Assembly (NCBI RefSeq): GCF_041595635.1
Contig: NZ_JBFHJW010000069.1
Coordinates: forward strand, 1-19,781
Length of the DNA: 19,781 nucleotides
Source: Labilibaculum sp041595635
Lineage (GTDB): Bacteria > Bacteroidota > Bacteroidia > Bacteroidales > Marinifilaceae
Direction: 5' to 3'
Below, piece after piece: positions 7,927 to 16,732 of this stretch. Every line of letters begins with the position of its first letter. Positions within the stretch are counted from its first letter, which is position 1. The notes beneath the pieces were generated by a model. The model ran no database searches, had not been told where the DNA came from, and saw nothing but the letters and a program-made list of their open reading frames with translations. Position numbers and translations under genes: made by a program.

Positions 7927-8275
7927 ATGACACAATTAAGAGAATATGACTCACAAGAAGTAGTAAATAAAGCAATGGACCTATTTTGGCGAAACGGCTA
8001 CCAAACGACTTCTATACAAATCCTAAAAAAATGAGTATCAATAAATTTTCCAGATTAGGAAACAAACATCGTCTTTTTATGGAAAACTTAAAAGACTATG
8101 ATGGTTACGACCTAATTATTAAAGAACAAATGAATTCGTTTATGCATCATCCAAAATCTCTTATTATTGAATTAATAAAAAAACCATTATGCAACAAGCT
8201 AACTTTTTACTCATAGCAAAGCATGGTTTAGCCGCTGTAACTAGAGTAAAAAAATTGGAAACTATATGGAGGTGA
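7927..8275 (+). pseudogene. TetR/AcrR-family repressor relic
   Basis: Three reading frames must be joined. From 7927 the frame encodes a normal TetR N-terminus (EVVNKAMDLFWRNGYQTTSIQ) and stops at 8032-8034, directly after a run of seven A. One extra A would continue into MSINKFSRLGNKHRLFMENL, the second half of the DNA-binding domain, which itself looks a few residues short. That frame stops at 8214-8216. A third frame (from 8189) gives ANFLLIAKHGLAAV, like the C-terminal dimerisation helix of these repressors, and stops at 8273-8275. The relic is about 75 codons shorter than the usual 190, so the middle is deleted too. A single sequencing error cannot explain all this. The gene is very probably non-functional. 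Confidence 0.8.
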
Positions 8276-8304
8276 CATCTAAAGCTTTATAAAATTTTTT
8301 ATCT

Positions 8305-8330
8305 CATATCTAAACGATTGTTTAGATATG
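8305..8330. promoter_or_regulatory. Perfect TetR-type operator before doxX-like gene
   Basis: Perfect 11-bp arms CATATCTAAAC and GTTTAGATATG are separated by GATT, ending 33 bases before the DoxX-like start codon at 8364. The core CTAAAC-N4-GTTTAG is the same as the site at 7889-7904. The downstream TAAATATTT at 8343-8351 may be part of the promoter, in which case the operator overlaps the upstream promoter element. The cognate regulator is presumably the broken TetR next to it. Confidence 0.7.
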
Positions 8331-8363
8331 GATCAATCATTCTAAATATTTAAATCAAAAATT

Positions 8364-8807
8364 ATGAAATTCGTATTATTTACAACAAATCTATTAATGA
8401 GTGCCGTTTTGAGCCGATTTGCCATATCAAAACTAGCTGGATGGGAAATATCAGTAAATGCATTTATAGAAATGGCTCAACCATTAGGTATAAACCCAAC
8501 TTTTTTTAGGCTTTTCACAGGATTTGTAATTCTAAGCATTGTTATTGCTTACTTGAGCACTGCCATTTATTCTTTATTCGAAAGTAAAATTGGAAGTGAG
8601 GTTAAAATAAACTTCAAGAAATTTGCCAATTATTCAAATCTAATGGGGCTTCTCACAATGATTGGAGCGCTCTTGGCAGAGTTGTTTTTACGAGTACAAC
8701 CCAAATGGCCTTTGGTTTATATAGCAATAGCAGTAATTATTTTATCAATAATAAACATGATTATTCTAAAAACTTCTACAAAATATAATGTTCAATGCTC
8801 TAAATAA
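8364..8807 (+). CDS. DoxX-like membrane protein
   Basis: The 147-residue protein has four predicted membrane helices (about 4-22, 47-70, 92-108 and 115-135). The N-terminal signature with Arg18, Lys23, LAGW at 24-27 and Phe34 fits the DoxX/DoxX-like group. DoxX-like proteins sit in the inner membrane. Their function is generally poorly defined, with links to thiol or oxidative stress and to quinone-dependent redox steps. The gene is preceded by a perfect palindromic operator and a broken tetR gene, so it was probably under TetR repression and may now be constitutively expressed or controlled by a related repressor. Its 3' end faces the glyoxalase gene. The specific role cannot be told from sequence. 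Confidence 0.65.
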   Translation: MKFVLFTTNLLMSAVLSRFAISKLAGWEISVNAFIEMAQPLGINPTFFRLFTGFVILSIVIAYLSTAIYSLFESKIGSEVKINFKKFANYSNLMGLLTMIGALLAELFLRVQPKWPLVYIAIAVIILSIINMIILKTSTKYNVQCSK

Positions 8808-8847
8808 TATAGTTTGACACAGTCCCGCAAAGTGTGTAAATAAAGTT

Positions 8848-8878
8848 AATGGGCTTAGGTTAAACGCCTAGCTCCATT
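8848..8878. terminator. Imperfect hairpin between convergent genes
   Basis: The arms AATGGGCTTAGG and CCTAGCTCCATT can pair over 12 positions with one C-C mismatch and two G-T wobbles around a 7-base loop. It lies between the converging doxX-like and glyoxalase genes, where a bidirectional terminator is expected. T-richness after it is modest (AACTTTATTT in the minus direction), so it is not a textbook terminator. Confidence 0.4.
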
Positions 8879-8916
8879 CTCAAATATTGAAATCTAATTT
8901 TTTGAGGTTATATTCT

Positions 8917-9297
8917 TTATCCTCTAATAATCTCCATTTTGTATCCATCAGGATCTGTAATAAAATAATATTTAACTTTCTCTCCTGGTAGTCCCTTAAG
9001 GTCTGTTGTTTCGATGCCCATATTTTTATGAAACTTATGAGACCCTTCCAAATCACTCACAATCAACGCAAAATGACTAAATCCATTTCCCATTTCATAA
9101 GGTTTTTCGGTATCATAATTATGAGTTAGCTCTATTTCAAAATTTTTATTTTCATCACTAAGATACACTAAAGTAAACTTGTAATCAGGATAATCCAACC
9201 TTCTTACTTCTTCTAAAGACAATGCTTTTTTGTAAAATTCCAAGGACTTATTTAAATCCATTACTCTGATACAGGCATGTTCTAATTTGTATTTCAT
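8917..9297 (-). CDS. gloA: Glyoxalase I (lactoylglutathione lyase)-like protein
   Basis: The 126-residue single-domain VOC protein, in its family, isomerises the hemithioacetal of methylglyoxal and a thiol such as glutathione to S-lactoylthiol. The four metal ligands of bacterial glyoxalase I are at the expected places: His7, Glu56 (in FEIELTHNYD), His75 (NGFSHFAL) and Glu122 (GYKMEII). The compact length and the ELTHNYD segment match the Ni/Co-activated Escherichia type. It is transcribed on its own: sbcC ends 244 bases upstream, and a TAAGTTTG promoter-like box lies between them. Many Bacteroidota lack glutathione, so the natural thiol is uncertain, and another VOC activity cannot be excluded. 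Confidence 0.82.
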   Translation of the reverse strand: MKYKLEHACIRVMDLNKSLEFYKKALSLEEVRRLDYPDYKFTLVYLSDENKNFEIELTHNYDTEKPYEMGNGFSHFALIVSDLEGSHKFHKNMGIETTDLKGLPGEKVKYYFITDPDGYKMEIIRG

Positions 9298-9390
9298 ACT
9301 TCTTTATCCTCAAGATTAATCACTCTAAGTCAAAATTTTATTATCTCTTCAATATATTTAAAAGAGAAACAAAGATCAAATTTTATCTCC

Positions 9391-9398
9391 CAAACTTA
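9391..9398 (-). promoter_or_regulatory. Promoter -7 box of the glyoxalase gene
   Basis: The minus strand reads TAAGTTTG, a perfect match to the Bacteroidota TAnnTTTG box, about 93 bases before the gloA start. No TTG is found 19-20 bases upstream, so this is a half-match only. Confidence 0.35.
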
Positions 9399-9541
9399 TT
9401 CAATAGATTTATTTAATATAGTTTTTTTGCTAACCTCTTTCTTTTTATGGAACCCTCACAACACATTTCCCCCCCTAACAATGCCTTAACTAATAATAAA
9501 ACATCTTCCCAATTGGCCACAAAAACCTATAAAACTCATTT

Positions 9542-12500
9542 CTACACCAACTCAACCTCACTCACACCATTGCTCTTTTTCAGCACTTTTATTTGTGCCG
9601 GAATCCGTTCCTTTAGGTTCTCAACATGAGAAATAATTCCAATCATTTTGCCCTGAGCTTGCAGGGTCTCTAAACTTGAAATCACCGTCTCCAAAGTCTG
9701 ACTGTCCAAAGTACCAAAACCCTCATCAATAAATAAGGAATCGATGCTCACATTATTACTGGCCAAATCCGACAAGCCAAGAGCTAAAGCCAAACTAATC
9801 AGGAATTTTTCGCCTCCACTTGAAGTATCTACATAACGCGCCTCATCAGTCTGATAATGATCGATCAACTTAAAAAAAAGCTCCTCGCCCGACTTGTAGG
9901 TAGCATCTAAACGGAGGGAATAACGCTTGTTTAGCTTGAACAAATGCATATTCGCCAACTGAATCAAATTATGTAGCGTTAAACGTTGCACATAGGTATT
10001 AAACGCATGTTTCGATCCGCCCAATAAGCTCATCAAATCGGTCCATTTCTTAAGGACTTGCTCCTGTTTTGAAATTTCAAGAGTCACTGCTTGGTTTCGA
10101 TCCTTAATCTGCTTATCCAGTTCGAACTTCTGCCTGATTTCCCCAGTTCGCTCGGTCAACTTATTCTTTTCCGACTCAATTTTTTTTTGATTTTCAGTCG
10201 CCTCATCAGCAGAAATATCCGAATTCTTCTCCTTCTCTAACTTCTCAAAATCTCCTTTTAATCGATTTCCTAAGGTTTTTAATTCTAAACTCTTATCGTC
10301 AATTCCTTTCGCAATTTTTATGAACTGCGCTTTATCCTCCAAACTCAAAAGAGCTTTCTCCACTGCTGCTCGAGATTCAAAATCACTAACCTCAATTGCC
10401 TGATTGAAGTTTAAAATTTCTTCCTTCAAGCTGCTTTCTGATTTTACCTGTTCTTTCTGCAGATTCTCAATCTCTTTTGTTTTACTAACTTGTTCGGTCC
10501 TTACTGTTTGCAAAATTTTTGTGGCTTGATCGAATCCTTTTTTAGAAGATTCCTTTGCTTTCTGTAGCTGTTCTCTCTTTTCTGCAATACTAATCTCCAG
10601 AGGTAGAATGGCCTTTCTTTCCACTAAAACAGCCTGTAATTTAGCTTCCGTTTCTTTTAACTCCTTCTCAAGTACGGCTTGATTTTTTTGTTTTTCGGTA
10701 GATTGTTCCCGATTATTTTTAATATCATTAGCCAATTGAGCAATCAAATTCTTCACCTCTACCTGTTGCTTTATTTTGCTCTGATAACTAGTAATCTCCA
10801 ACTCAATGGCCTTCACAAAAGCATCACTTTCTTCTACAGCTGGCAATACAAGTTTGTAGTGCGCCAATTCCTCACTCAGCTGAGTCTCCAGCTTCTTCGT
10901 CTCCTCACCAAGACTCTTTATGTCGGCATTTTTACCCTTCAGTTCGAGACTTAGATTTTCCAGCTTCTCTTTCAATGTAGCCTGCCTGGTCTTTAAATTA
11001 TTTACAATCTCAATTTGTTTTTTGCAAGCCTCATCCTGCTGGTTCTTTAGCTTTTGCAAACTTTGCCCCTCCATAATCTGCTTAGCCAATACCTCACCCG
11101 CCTTATTTAGCTCAAGCCATTTCTTGCGGATACTATCAAGCTCTTCTATCTTGCAATCTAAGTTCAGTGGACTAAAATTCTCAAGTGCCTTTTTCTTCTG
11201 ATCGTCTAAAGTTCTAAGCTGACTGCCATTGGTTTCCATTTTTGCACCTATAGCAACCAACTTAAACTCTATTTCCTTTTCTTCCTTTAAAAGAAGATCA
11301 AGAAACTGTTTGCGCTTCTCAAACTCAACTTTAGATTCAGACAAGCTAACACTTTCGTACTTTGTTACATAAGGATGATTCGTAGAACCACACAAATGGC
11401 AGGGACTCCCCTCTACTAATTTCTTTCGTTCCTCTTCGAAGCTGTGTATTTTTCTTTCCAATTCAAGAATTCGTTCTGCATCTTTCAAAGCAGTTTCGGC
11501 GGCCGTTTTTTTGACTTGCAAGTCCTTATTTTGCTTCAACAGGACTTGTTTTTCTTTATCCTTTTCCTTCTGCTCCTTTTGTAAAAGCTTTTCTTGTTCA
11601 TCTATTTCCTGGGTCTGTTTCGCGAGTCTTCCTCCCTCTTCCCAATTACTCTTTTGTTTTTCAACCTGCTCTTTTTTTATCAAAAGCTCATCCAAAGAAT
11701 TTGTACGAAGAAACTGACTTGTTTTCTCCAAGCTTTCATTCAATCCATTCAATTGAACCTGATTGCGTTCATACGAAACTGTAGTTTCTTTCAGCAAAGT
11801 CAGGCTTTCCTTCCTGCTCTTCTCCTTCTGATGAATAACTTTACCATCAAGCTTTAACTGTTCTAAATTTCTTTTGCGAATCAGCAAATGCGAACGCCAT
11901 TCGACAATCTCCCGTTCTAAAAGCAAACAATCTTTATGCTTCAGTAAAAACGCATCAATGCTAGCCAATTCTTTCGTTTTAGCTTCCCGATTTTTGTTTT
12001 TAGCTTCGAACAAATCTTGTAATTTGGAAATTTGTAGCTTACACTCCTCAAGAGCTTTTTGCGTGGCCAATTTCTTCTCTTTGCCATTCTTACAATCCGC
12101 ATCATACTTAGCTACCTGTTCTAATTTTGGCAACCAGGTGGTAAAATTATTTTCGCTTTGCTGATGCGCCAGTTTATACTTCTCTTCCTGTTTTTGAGCT
12201 TCACTTATCTTCCCAGTCAAACTCTTTAAAACTTCCTGTAATTCCTGAAACCTTATTTTAGAAGTTTCTTGTTCTTTCTCCAGGCGTTTTATACTCTCCA
12301 GCAATTCCTTATAAGGCTCGGCCTTTTCATGCAGGCTTAACGCCTCAATCGTCAACTTACTTTTCTGCTTTTCATCCTCTAAAGCAAGCATTTGTCGTTC
12401 TAAATTCCCTTGTTCTTTCTCTAGTTCTACTTTCTTTTTCAGCCATGCTAAAATAAGCTCTACCTCTTTCAATTCAGCAGCCAGCTTTCCGATATCTTTT

Positions 12501-13201
12501 TTCAATACTTCTTGTTCAGCTTTCAACTCTTGTCGCAACTCATCGCTCAGCAAATCTTCCGCATTTAGTTTGGCTCTGATCTTATCCAGTTTTTTACTTT
12601 CCTCACCAATTCTGGCTCCAATGGTTTCCCCAATCTTTTTATAGATATCTTCTCCAGTAATCTGCTCAAGCAACTTGCCCTTTTCCGCTGAACTGGCCGA
12701 TAAAAATGCAGCAAATTCACCCTGCGCCAACAGCACTGATCGCAAAAACTGATTGTAGTTCAACTGAATTACTCGCTCTACTTCCGTTTTTACCTCCGTT
12801 TTTTTCTCGGCAATAATTTTTCCTGTCGATAGATCTTTCAAACGAACTTCTTCCTTCGGATTCGTCAATGCTTTCCCAGCTTTGGTAGTCAGTCTTATGC
12901 TCCAGTGAGCTTCGTAACGCCTCTCCTGACTTTCGAAACTCACTCGCGCCATAGCCTCAGTAGCTCCATAACTTACCACATCCAGCAAATTGGCTTTTGC
13001 CGATGTAGCATTAAAGCGGGGAACACTGTGATACAAAGCAATGGTGATGGCATCTAATATGGTGGTTTTGCCTGCTCCGGTTGAACCCGTAATGGCATAC
13101 AAACCAACATCTTTAAAAAGGTCATTCTCAAAATCAATAACTATAGGTGTTTTCGATTTTAAGGAATTGATATTCTGTAATTCTATTTTTAAAATTCTCA
13201 T
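9542..13201 (-). CDS. sbcC: Exonuclease SbcCD, ATPase subunit SbcC
   Basis: The 1219-residue SMC-like ATPase pairs with SbcD to open and cleave DNA hairpins and protein-blocked ends, functioning in double-strand-break repair and palindrome removal. The N-terminal Walker A is GSTGAGKT (39-46). Long antiparallel coiled coils surround a central zinc hook CHLC (Cys601 and Cys604), then come the ABC signature SSGGEK near 1127-1132 and Walker B LFIDEGFGTLD (Asp1159, Glu1160). Every element for ATP-driven dimerisation is present. It is somewhat longer than E. coli SbcC (1048), the extra length lying in the coiled coils. It starts 12 bases after the sbcD stop, so the two are cotranscribed. Confidence 0.95.
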   Translation of the reverse strand: MRILKIELQNINSLKSKTPIVIDFENDLFKDVGLYAITGSTGAGKTTILDAITIALYHSVPRFNATSAKANLLDVVSYGATEAMARVSFESQERRYEAHWSIRLTTKAGKALTNPKEEVRLKDLSTGKIIAEKKTEVKTEVERVIQLNYNQFLRSVLLAQGEFAAFLSASSAEKGKLLEQITGEDIYKKIGETIGARIGEESKKLDKIRAKLNAEDLLSDELRQELKAEQEVLKKDIGKLAAELKEVELILAWLKKKVELEKEQGNLERQMLALEDEKQKSKLTIEALSLHEKAEPYKELLESIKRLEKEQETSKIRFQELQEVLKSLTGKISEAQKQEEKYKLAHQQSENNFTTWLPKLEQVAKYDADCKNGKEKKLATQKALEECKLQISKLQDLFEAKNKNREAKTKELASIDAFLLKHKDCLLLEREIVEWRSHLLIRKRNLEQLKLDGKVIHQKEKSRKESLTLLKETTVSYERNQVQLNGLNESLEKTSQFLRTNSLDELLIKKEQVEKQKSNWEEGGRLAKQTQEIDEQEKLLQKEQKEKDKEKQVLLKQNKDLQVKKTAAETALKDAERILELERKIHSFEEERKKLVEGSPCHLCGSTNHPYVTKYESVSLSESKVEFEKRKQFLDLLLKEEKEIEFKLVAIGAKMETNGSQLRTLDDQKKKALENFSPLNLDCKIEELDSIRKKWLELNKAGEVLAKQIMEGQSLQKLKNQQDEACKKQIEIVNNLKTRQATLKEKLENLSLELKGKNADIKSLGEETKKLETQLSEELAHYKLVLPAVEESDAFVKAIELEITSYQSKIKQQVEVKNLIAQLANDIKNNREQSTEKQKNQAVLEKELKETEAKLQAVLVERKAILPLEISIAEKREQLQKAKESSKKGFDQATKILQTVRTEQVSKTKEIENLQKEQVKSESSLKEEILNFNQAIEVSDFESRAAVEKALLSLEDKAQFIKIAKGIDDKSLELKTLGNRLKGDFEKLEKEKNSDISADEATENQKKIESEKNKLTERTGEIRQKFELDKQIKDRNQAVTLEISKQEQVLKKWTDLMSLLGGSKHAFNTYVQRLTLHNLIQLANMHLFKLNKRYSLRLDATYKSGEELFFKLIDHYQTDEARYVDTSSGGEKFLISLALALGLSDLASNNVSIDSLFIDEGFGTLDSQTLETVISSLETLQAQGKMIGIISHVENLKERIPAQIKVLKKSNGVSEVELV

Positions 13202-13213
13202 GGGGCAATCGGT

Positions 13214-14422
13214 CTAATTCTCTCTGGCTATTTGTAAGGCTTCATTAAAGGCATCAAAAATTTCAGTATTTTCAGTTATATCAAAATTCTGTTCCCTGCA
13301 TTTCATTTTAAAAACCTCGATAGGTTGCAACTCTTTAATTTGTTTTGAATTCTCAAGCAAAGCCTCCAGACCTTGTATGTTTCTCTCATTTTTCAGGCTA
13401 ATTTTCAAGACTTCCAAATTCAAATCTTCTGCGGCCTTATTAATTTCCTGATTCTCAATTTTAGCATTCATCTGATTATCGATTACCACTTCCACCCAGG
13501 GTGTTAATGAATGACTTTCCTTATCAATCTGTTGCAAATGTGCAATGCACTCCTCCACCGAACCCTTCACCCGAAGTATTTCCCGAAACTTAGGCACAAG
13601 AACATTCTCTATTTTCAGTGGCTTCTCCTTAGCAGTCTCAATCAAAATCACATTTTTCTCGTAGCCAATTTCACTAAAACTTAAAATGGTAGGAGAACCC
13701 GAATAACGAATGTGATTGCTTCCACCTGCTTTTTGTGGACGATGCAAATGCCCCAATGCAATGTAATCGAAGATCTTTGGGAAATCTTCTGCTCCAATAT
13801 CGCCCAGATTTCCCACATAAATACTCTGCTCACTCTCCGATGTAGAACCACCAATGGCAAACAAATGTCCCATCGCAATTACTGGCTCTGACTCCGATTT
13901 TAGGCTCTCACAGTAGGCTCCAACTTCGGCATAATGATTCACCAAAGCCAATTTATATCGATCTCCAATATCGTCGAAAGACTCTCCAGCAACGGCTCGC
14001 CGAATATCCTGATCGCGCATATAGGGAACAGCGGCTACAACAACTTGCTCTTCGCCTACCGAAAGCTTAAACACCTCATCGGCTACATTTTCGGTCACTT
14101 TACCCACTACCTGAACTTGCAAGGCAGACAGCAACTCCTTGGGCGCATTTATGGTTCCAGGAGCATCATGGTTACCTCCTGTAATTATCACGTGCTTACA
14201 AGATGTATGAGTCAATTGAATCAGAAAATCGTAATACATCTTCTGACTTTGAGTTGAAGGAACTCCATTGTCAAATACATCACCCGATACTAACAAAACA
14301 GATACCTCTTCGCTTTTAATGTACGCCTCTAACCAAGCTAAAAACTGCGATTGTTCTTCGTATTGCGATTGTTCGTGAAGACGATGTCCTAAATGCCAAT
14401 CGGATGTATGTAGTATTTTCAT
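13214..14422 (-). CDS. sbcD: Exonuclease SbcCD, nuclease subunit SbcD
   Basis: The 402-residue Mre11-type manganese-dependent nuclease degrades double-stranded DNA 3' to 5' and nicks hairpin loops when driven by SbcC. Metallophosphatase motifs are complete: TSDWHLGH (Asp8, His10), VSGDVFD (Asp48), ITGGNHD (Asn84, His85), MGH (His186) and ALGHLH (His225, His227). The region beyond about 280 is the capping and SbcC-binding part. The start chosen is the ATG that gives MKILHTSDWH, the standard first residues of the family. It is the first gene of the sbcDC operon. The leader contains a perfect inverted repeat at 14451-14491. Confidence 0.95.
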   Translation of the reverse strand: MKILHTSDWHLGHRLHEQSQYEEQSQFLAWLEAYIKSEEVSVLLVSGDVFDNGVPSTQSQKMYYDFLIQLTHTSCKHVIITGGNHDAPGTINAPKELLSALQVQVVGKVTENVADEVFKLSVGEEQVVVAAVPYMRDQDIRRAVAGESFDDIGDRYKLALVNHYAEVGAYCESLKSESEPVIAMGHLFAIGGSTSESEQSIYVGNLGDIGAEDFPKIFDYIALGHLHRPQKAGGSNHIRYSGSPTILSFSEIGYEKNVILIETAKEKPLKIENVLVPKFREILRVKGSVEECIAHLQQIDKESHSLTPWVEVVIDNQMNAKIENQEINKAAEDLNLEVLKISLKNERNIQGLEALLENSKQIKELQPIEVFKMKCREQNFDITENTEIFDAFNEALQIAREN

Positions 14423-14765
14423 TCTTAATTTTCTTTAATCTATACCAAACAGGAGTACTAATCCCAGTATTTAACTAGGATTAGTACTCCTAAAAGTCTC
14501 GTAAATATATTTATAAATTCATTAATTCTTCCATTTTATAGACTGCTCTTTGGAGCTTTGGTTTGGATTTTTCCATTTACAAAATAAAGCTACTGATTCA
14601 GATAGAAATAGCTTCTTCCTCCTATCTTTCTTTATCTTGAGATACTTCTAACTCTTTTTTCACTTCTAAGATTATTGTATCCTACCTATATTCCTTGTGC
14701 ATTTTGAAAATTGATAAAAAGTCAAATTTTCACTAACTTAAGTACCCCTCTGTCAAATAGGTATC
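14423..14765. other. Divergent intergenic region of sbcD and the TPR regulator
   Basis: There is no gene in this stretch. It must hold the promoters of the minus-strand sbcDC operon and of the plus-strand TPR-LuxR gene. Visible structure is the 14-bp inverted repeat at 14451-14491. A weaker GAAAATTGA/TCAAATTTTC imperfect repeat lies around 14706-14731. Just before the start codon at 14766, TACCCC and GGTA half-sites faintly echo the ACTACCC/GGGTAGT repeat upstream of the next operon. No perfect TAnnTTTG box was found. Confidence 0.5.
14451..14491. repeat. Perfect 14-bp inverted repeat upstream of sbcD
   Basis: The arms AGGAGTACTAATCC (14451-14464) and GGATTAGTACTCCT (14478-14491) are exact complements with a 13-base spacer. 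Each arm contains the self-complementary AGTACT. It begins 29 bases before the sbcD start codon, between divergently transcribed genes. There is no T-run on the sbcD side (the following bases are GTTTGG), so a plain terminator is unlikely. An operator or an RNA hairpin in the sbcD leader is plausible. Confidence 0.7.
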
Positions 14766-16571
14766 ATGAAAAAAAAAGGAACTCACATACCTAATAATTC
14801 TAGAAAGAAATGCTTTCTTATAGTGGTTTTGCTTTTTTTTCAGGTTCATCTTTTCGGAACCAACCACACACAAAACGATACTAATACTATTAATTTGCTT
14901 ACGCATGAAGCCTACCAGTTAGCAAGAATAAATCCAGAACATTCCATTAGTATAGCATACGAAGCATTGCATCTTTCGCAAAAGCAGAACTTTAAAAAAG
15001 GAATTGCTGATGCAAATCTTGCCCTTGGTGCAGCTTTTATGGCAAAATACAATCCAATGGACAGTGCAAGCTTCTATTTTCACAAAGCTTTAGAAGATTA
15101 TAGTGATCTTCAGGATTTTACCGGAATGGCAAGAGCTTGCTATGGACTTTCTTTTCTTTACAATTTTAAAAACAATGCAGAAGAAGCCCTAATTTTTGCA
15201 ACTCGAAGTGTAAACTATTTCGAACAAAGCCGACATAACAAGGAAAAGATAGCGGCACTATCTGCATTAATTTATTTAGAAAGAAAGGCCGGAAACTATG
15301 AAAAATCACTAAGGCTATCTGTTAAGGCTATCAATACAGCACAATCGGTTAAAGATACAAGTCAGTGGGCCAACGCCATTAATGATCGTGGACATCTTTT
15401 TAAAGATATGTTTCTTTTTAACCAGGCAATAGATTCTTATTTCGAAGCATTTAGGCTTTGGGAAGAAAAAAATGATTCATCGGGACTTGCCATTGCCTTT
15501 GGGTCAATTGCCAACCTCTATTTTTATCAGGAAGATTACAAAAAATCACTTGAATTCAATCTTAAAAAACTTGAAATAATAAAAACCACGAAAAATCTTT
15601 GGGAAACGAGTAAGACACTCAATAATACTGCATTGTCATATAGTAATTTGGGGCAACATGCAAAAGCCTTAGCTTATATGCGAAAAAGTTTAAGTCTTTC
15701 TAAAAAATTGAATTATAGTGAAGGAATTGCATTAAGCTACAATAAAATAGGAGAAACATTCTTAAAAATGGGGGAAGCCGATTCTGCATTTTTTTATAGT
15801 ACAAAAGCAGTTTTAATTGCCCAAGAACAAAATAGTAAAAAACTAGCTGATTATTTGGTTACACAGGCATCCGCACTCGAAAAACAAAATAAATATAAAA
15901 AAGCACTGAGTACAGCAAAAAAAGCTCACAGCTTGGCCAAAGACAATAATAATCAACAAACCATACTTTCTTCTGCCTTCCTTTTAAACCAAATATACTA
16001 CCAAATGGGAAGAGCAGACCTAGCCTATCCTTTTCTTGCCGAACACATAAAACTAAACGACAGCATAAACAATAAAGCTTTTATGCGTAAAGTAACCCGA
16101 CTCGACTTGCAACACGAATACGATAAAAAACAAAGAATTATCCAATACAAACTAAACCTTTTGGATAAAGACAACCAGATTAAAACCGAACGGCTACGTA
16201 AAACATGGATTTTGTTTCTGGCTTTGCTTTTATTAACTGTTGCGGGAACAACAATCAGTTTTCTTACCATCCGTAACAAAAACCACCACATTGAACAAAT
16301 GAAACTCGAAATAAGAAACTACCTGCTTCATCTAGAAAAACACAAAGTCCAACATGAAAATGAAAATCCGATAAGAATGCTTGTAAACAACTATGGATTG
16401 ACACAACGGGAAGCCGAAATAATGGAATTAATTGCCACTGGAATTGGTAATAAAGAAATTGCTGAAAGACTTTTCATCTCGAAAAACACCATCAAATTCC
16501 ACATCAAAAATATTTTTATAAAACTCGATGTTAGAAACCGTGTGCAAGCTTTACAAAAAATAGCAGGCTAG
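14766..16571 (+). CDS. TPR-transmembrane-LuxR hybrid regulator
   Basis: The 601-residue protein has an N-terminal export signal (basic NNSRKK followed by a hydrophobic stretch to about 30). An array of tetratricopeptide repeats runs from about 40 to 430 (for example NAINDRGHLFKDMFLFNQAI and YNKIGETFLKMGEADSAFFY). One membrane helix lies at about 481-500 (WILFLALLLLTVAG), then a short coiled region and a LuxR/GerE helix-turn-helix at about 543-601 (LTQREAEIMELIATG to VRNRVQAL). The layout predicts TPRs in the periplasm and the DNA-binding domain in the cytoplasm, so an envelope signal could directly alter transcription. This architecture is common in Bacteroidota, but its ligands are mostly unknown. 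The gene precedes the LuxR/OmpA/ankyrin operon by 231 bases and is the obvious candidate to control it. Confidence 0.88.
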   Translation: MKKKGTHIPNNSRKKCFLIVVLLFFQVHLFGTNHTQNDTNTINLLTHEAYQLARINPEHSISIAYEALHLSQKQNFKKGIADANLALGAAFMAKYNPMDSASFYFHKALEDYSDLQDFTGMARACYGLSFLYNFKNNAEEALIFATRSVNYFEQSRHNKEKIAALSALIYLERKAGNYEKSLRLSVKAINTAQSVKDTSQWANAINDRGHLFKDMFLFNQAIDSYFEAFRLWEEKNDSSGLAIAFGSIANLYFYQEDYKKSLEFNLKKLEIIKTTKNLWETSKTLNNTALSYSNLGQHAKALAYMRKSLSLSKKLNYSEGIALSYNKIGETFLKMGEADSAFFYSTKAVLIAQEQNSKKLADYLVTQASALEKQNKYKKALSTAKKAHSLAKDNNNQQTILSSAFLLNQIYYQMGRADLAYPFLAEHIKLNDSINNKAFMRKVTRLDLQHEYDKKQRIIQYKLNLLDKDNQIKTERLRKTWILFLALLLLTVAGTTISFLTIRNKNHHIEQMKLEIRNYLLHLEKHKVQHENENPIRMLVNNYGLTQREAEIMELIATGIGNKEIAERLFISKNTIKFHIKNIFIKLDVRNRVQALQKIAG

Positions 16572-16732
16572 AGTTAAATTCACCCTGATAAATTTAATAT
16601 TTGTATAATCATCAGATTCTTATAGCCACCTCCTTAAAAGTACAATCGTAAAATATAGAAATTATCCAAGTCCTTTATTAATCATTTCCCCACCCTATAA
16701 TACATTAAAAATTCTCACATCAAATAAGTAAA

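Noticed and set aside
9447..9629. 60-codon plus-strand ORF after sbcC
   Set aside because: It overlaps the 3' end of sbcC on the opposite strand, and its composition is low-complexity Thr/Ser without family features.
10679..12164. Several Phe/Leu/Ser-rich plus-strand ORFs inside sbcC
   Set aside because: They are the antisense of Lys/Glu-rich coiled-coil codons of sbcC and have no independent support.
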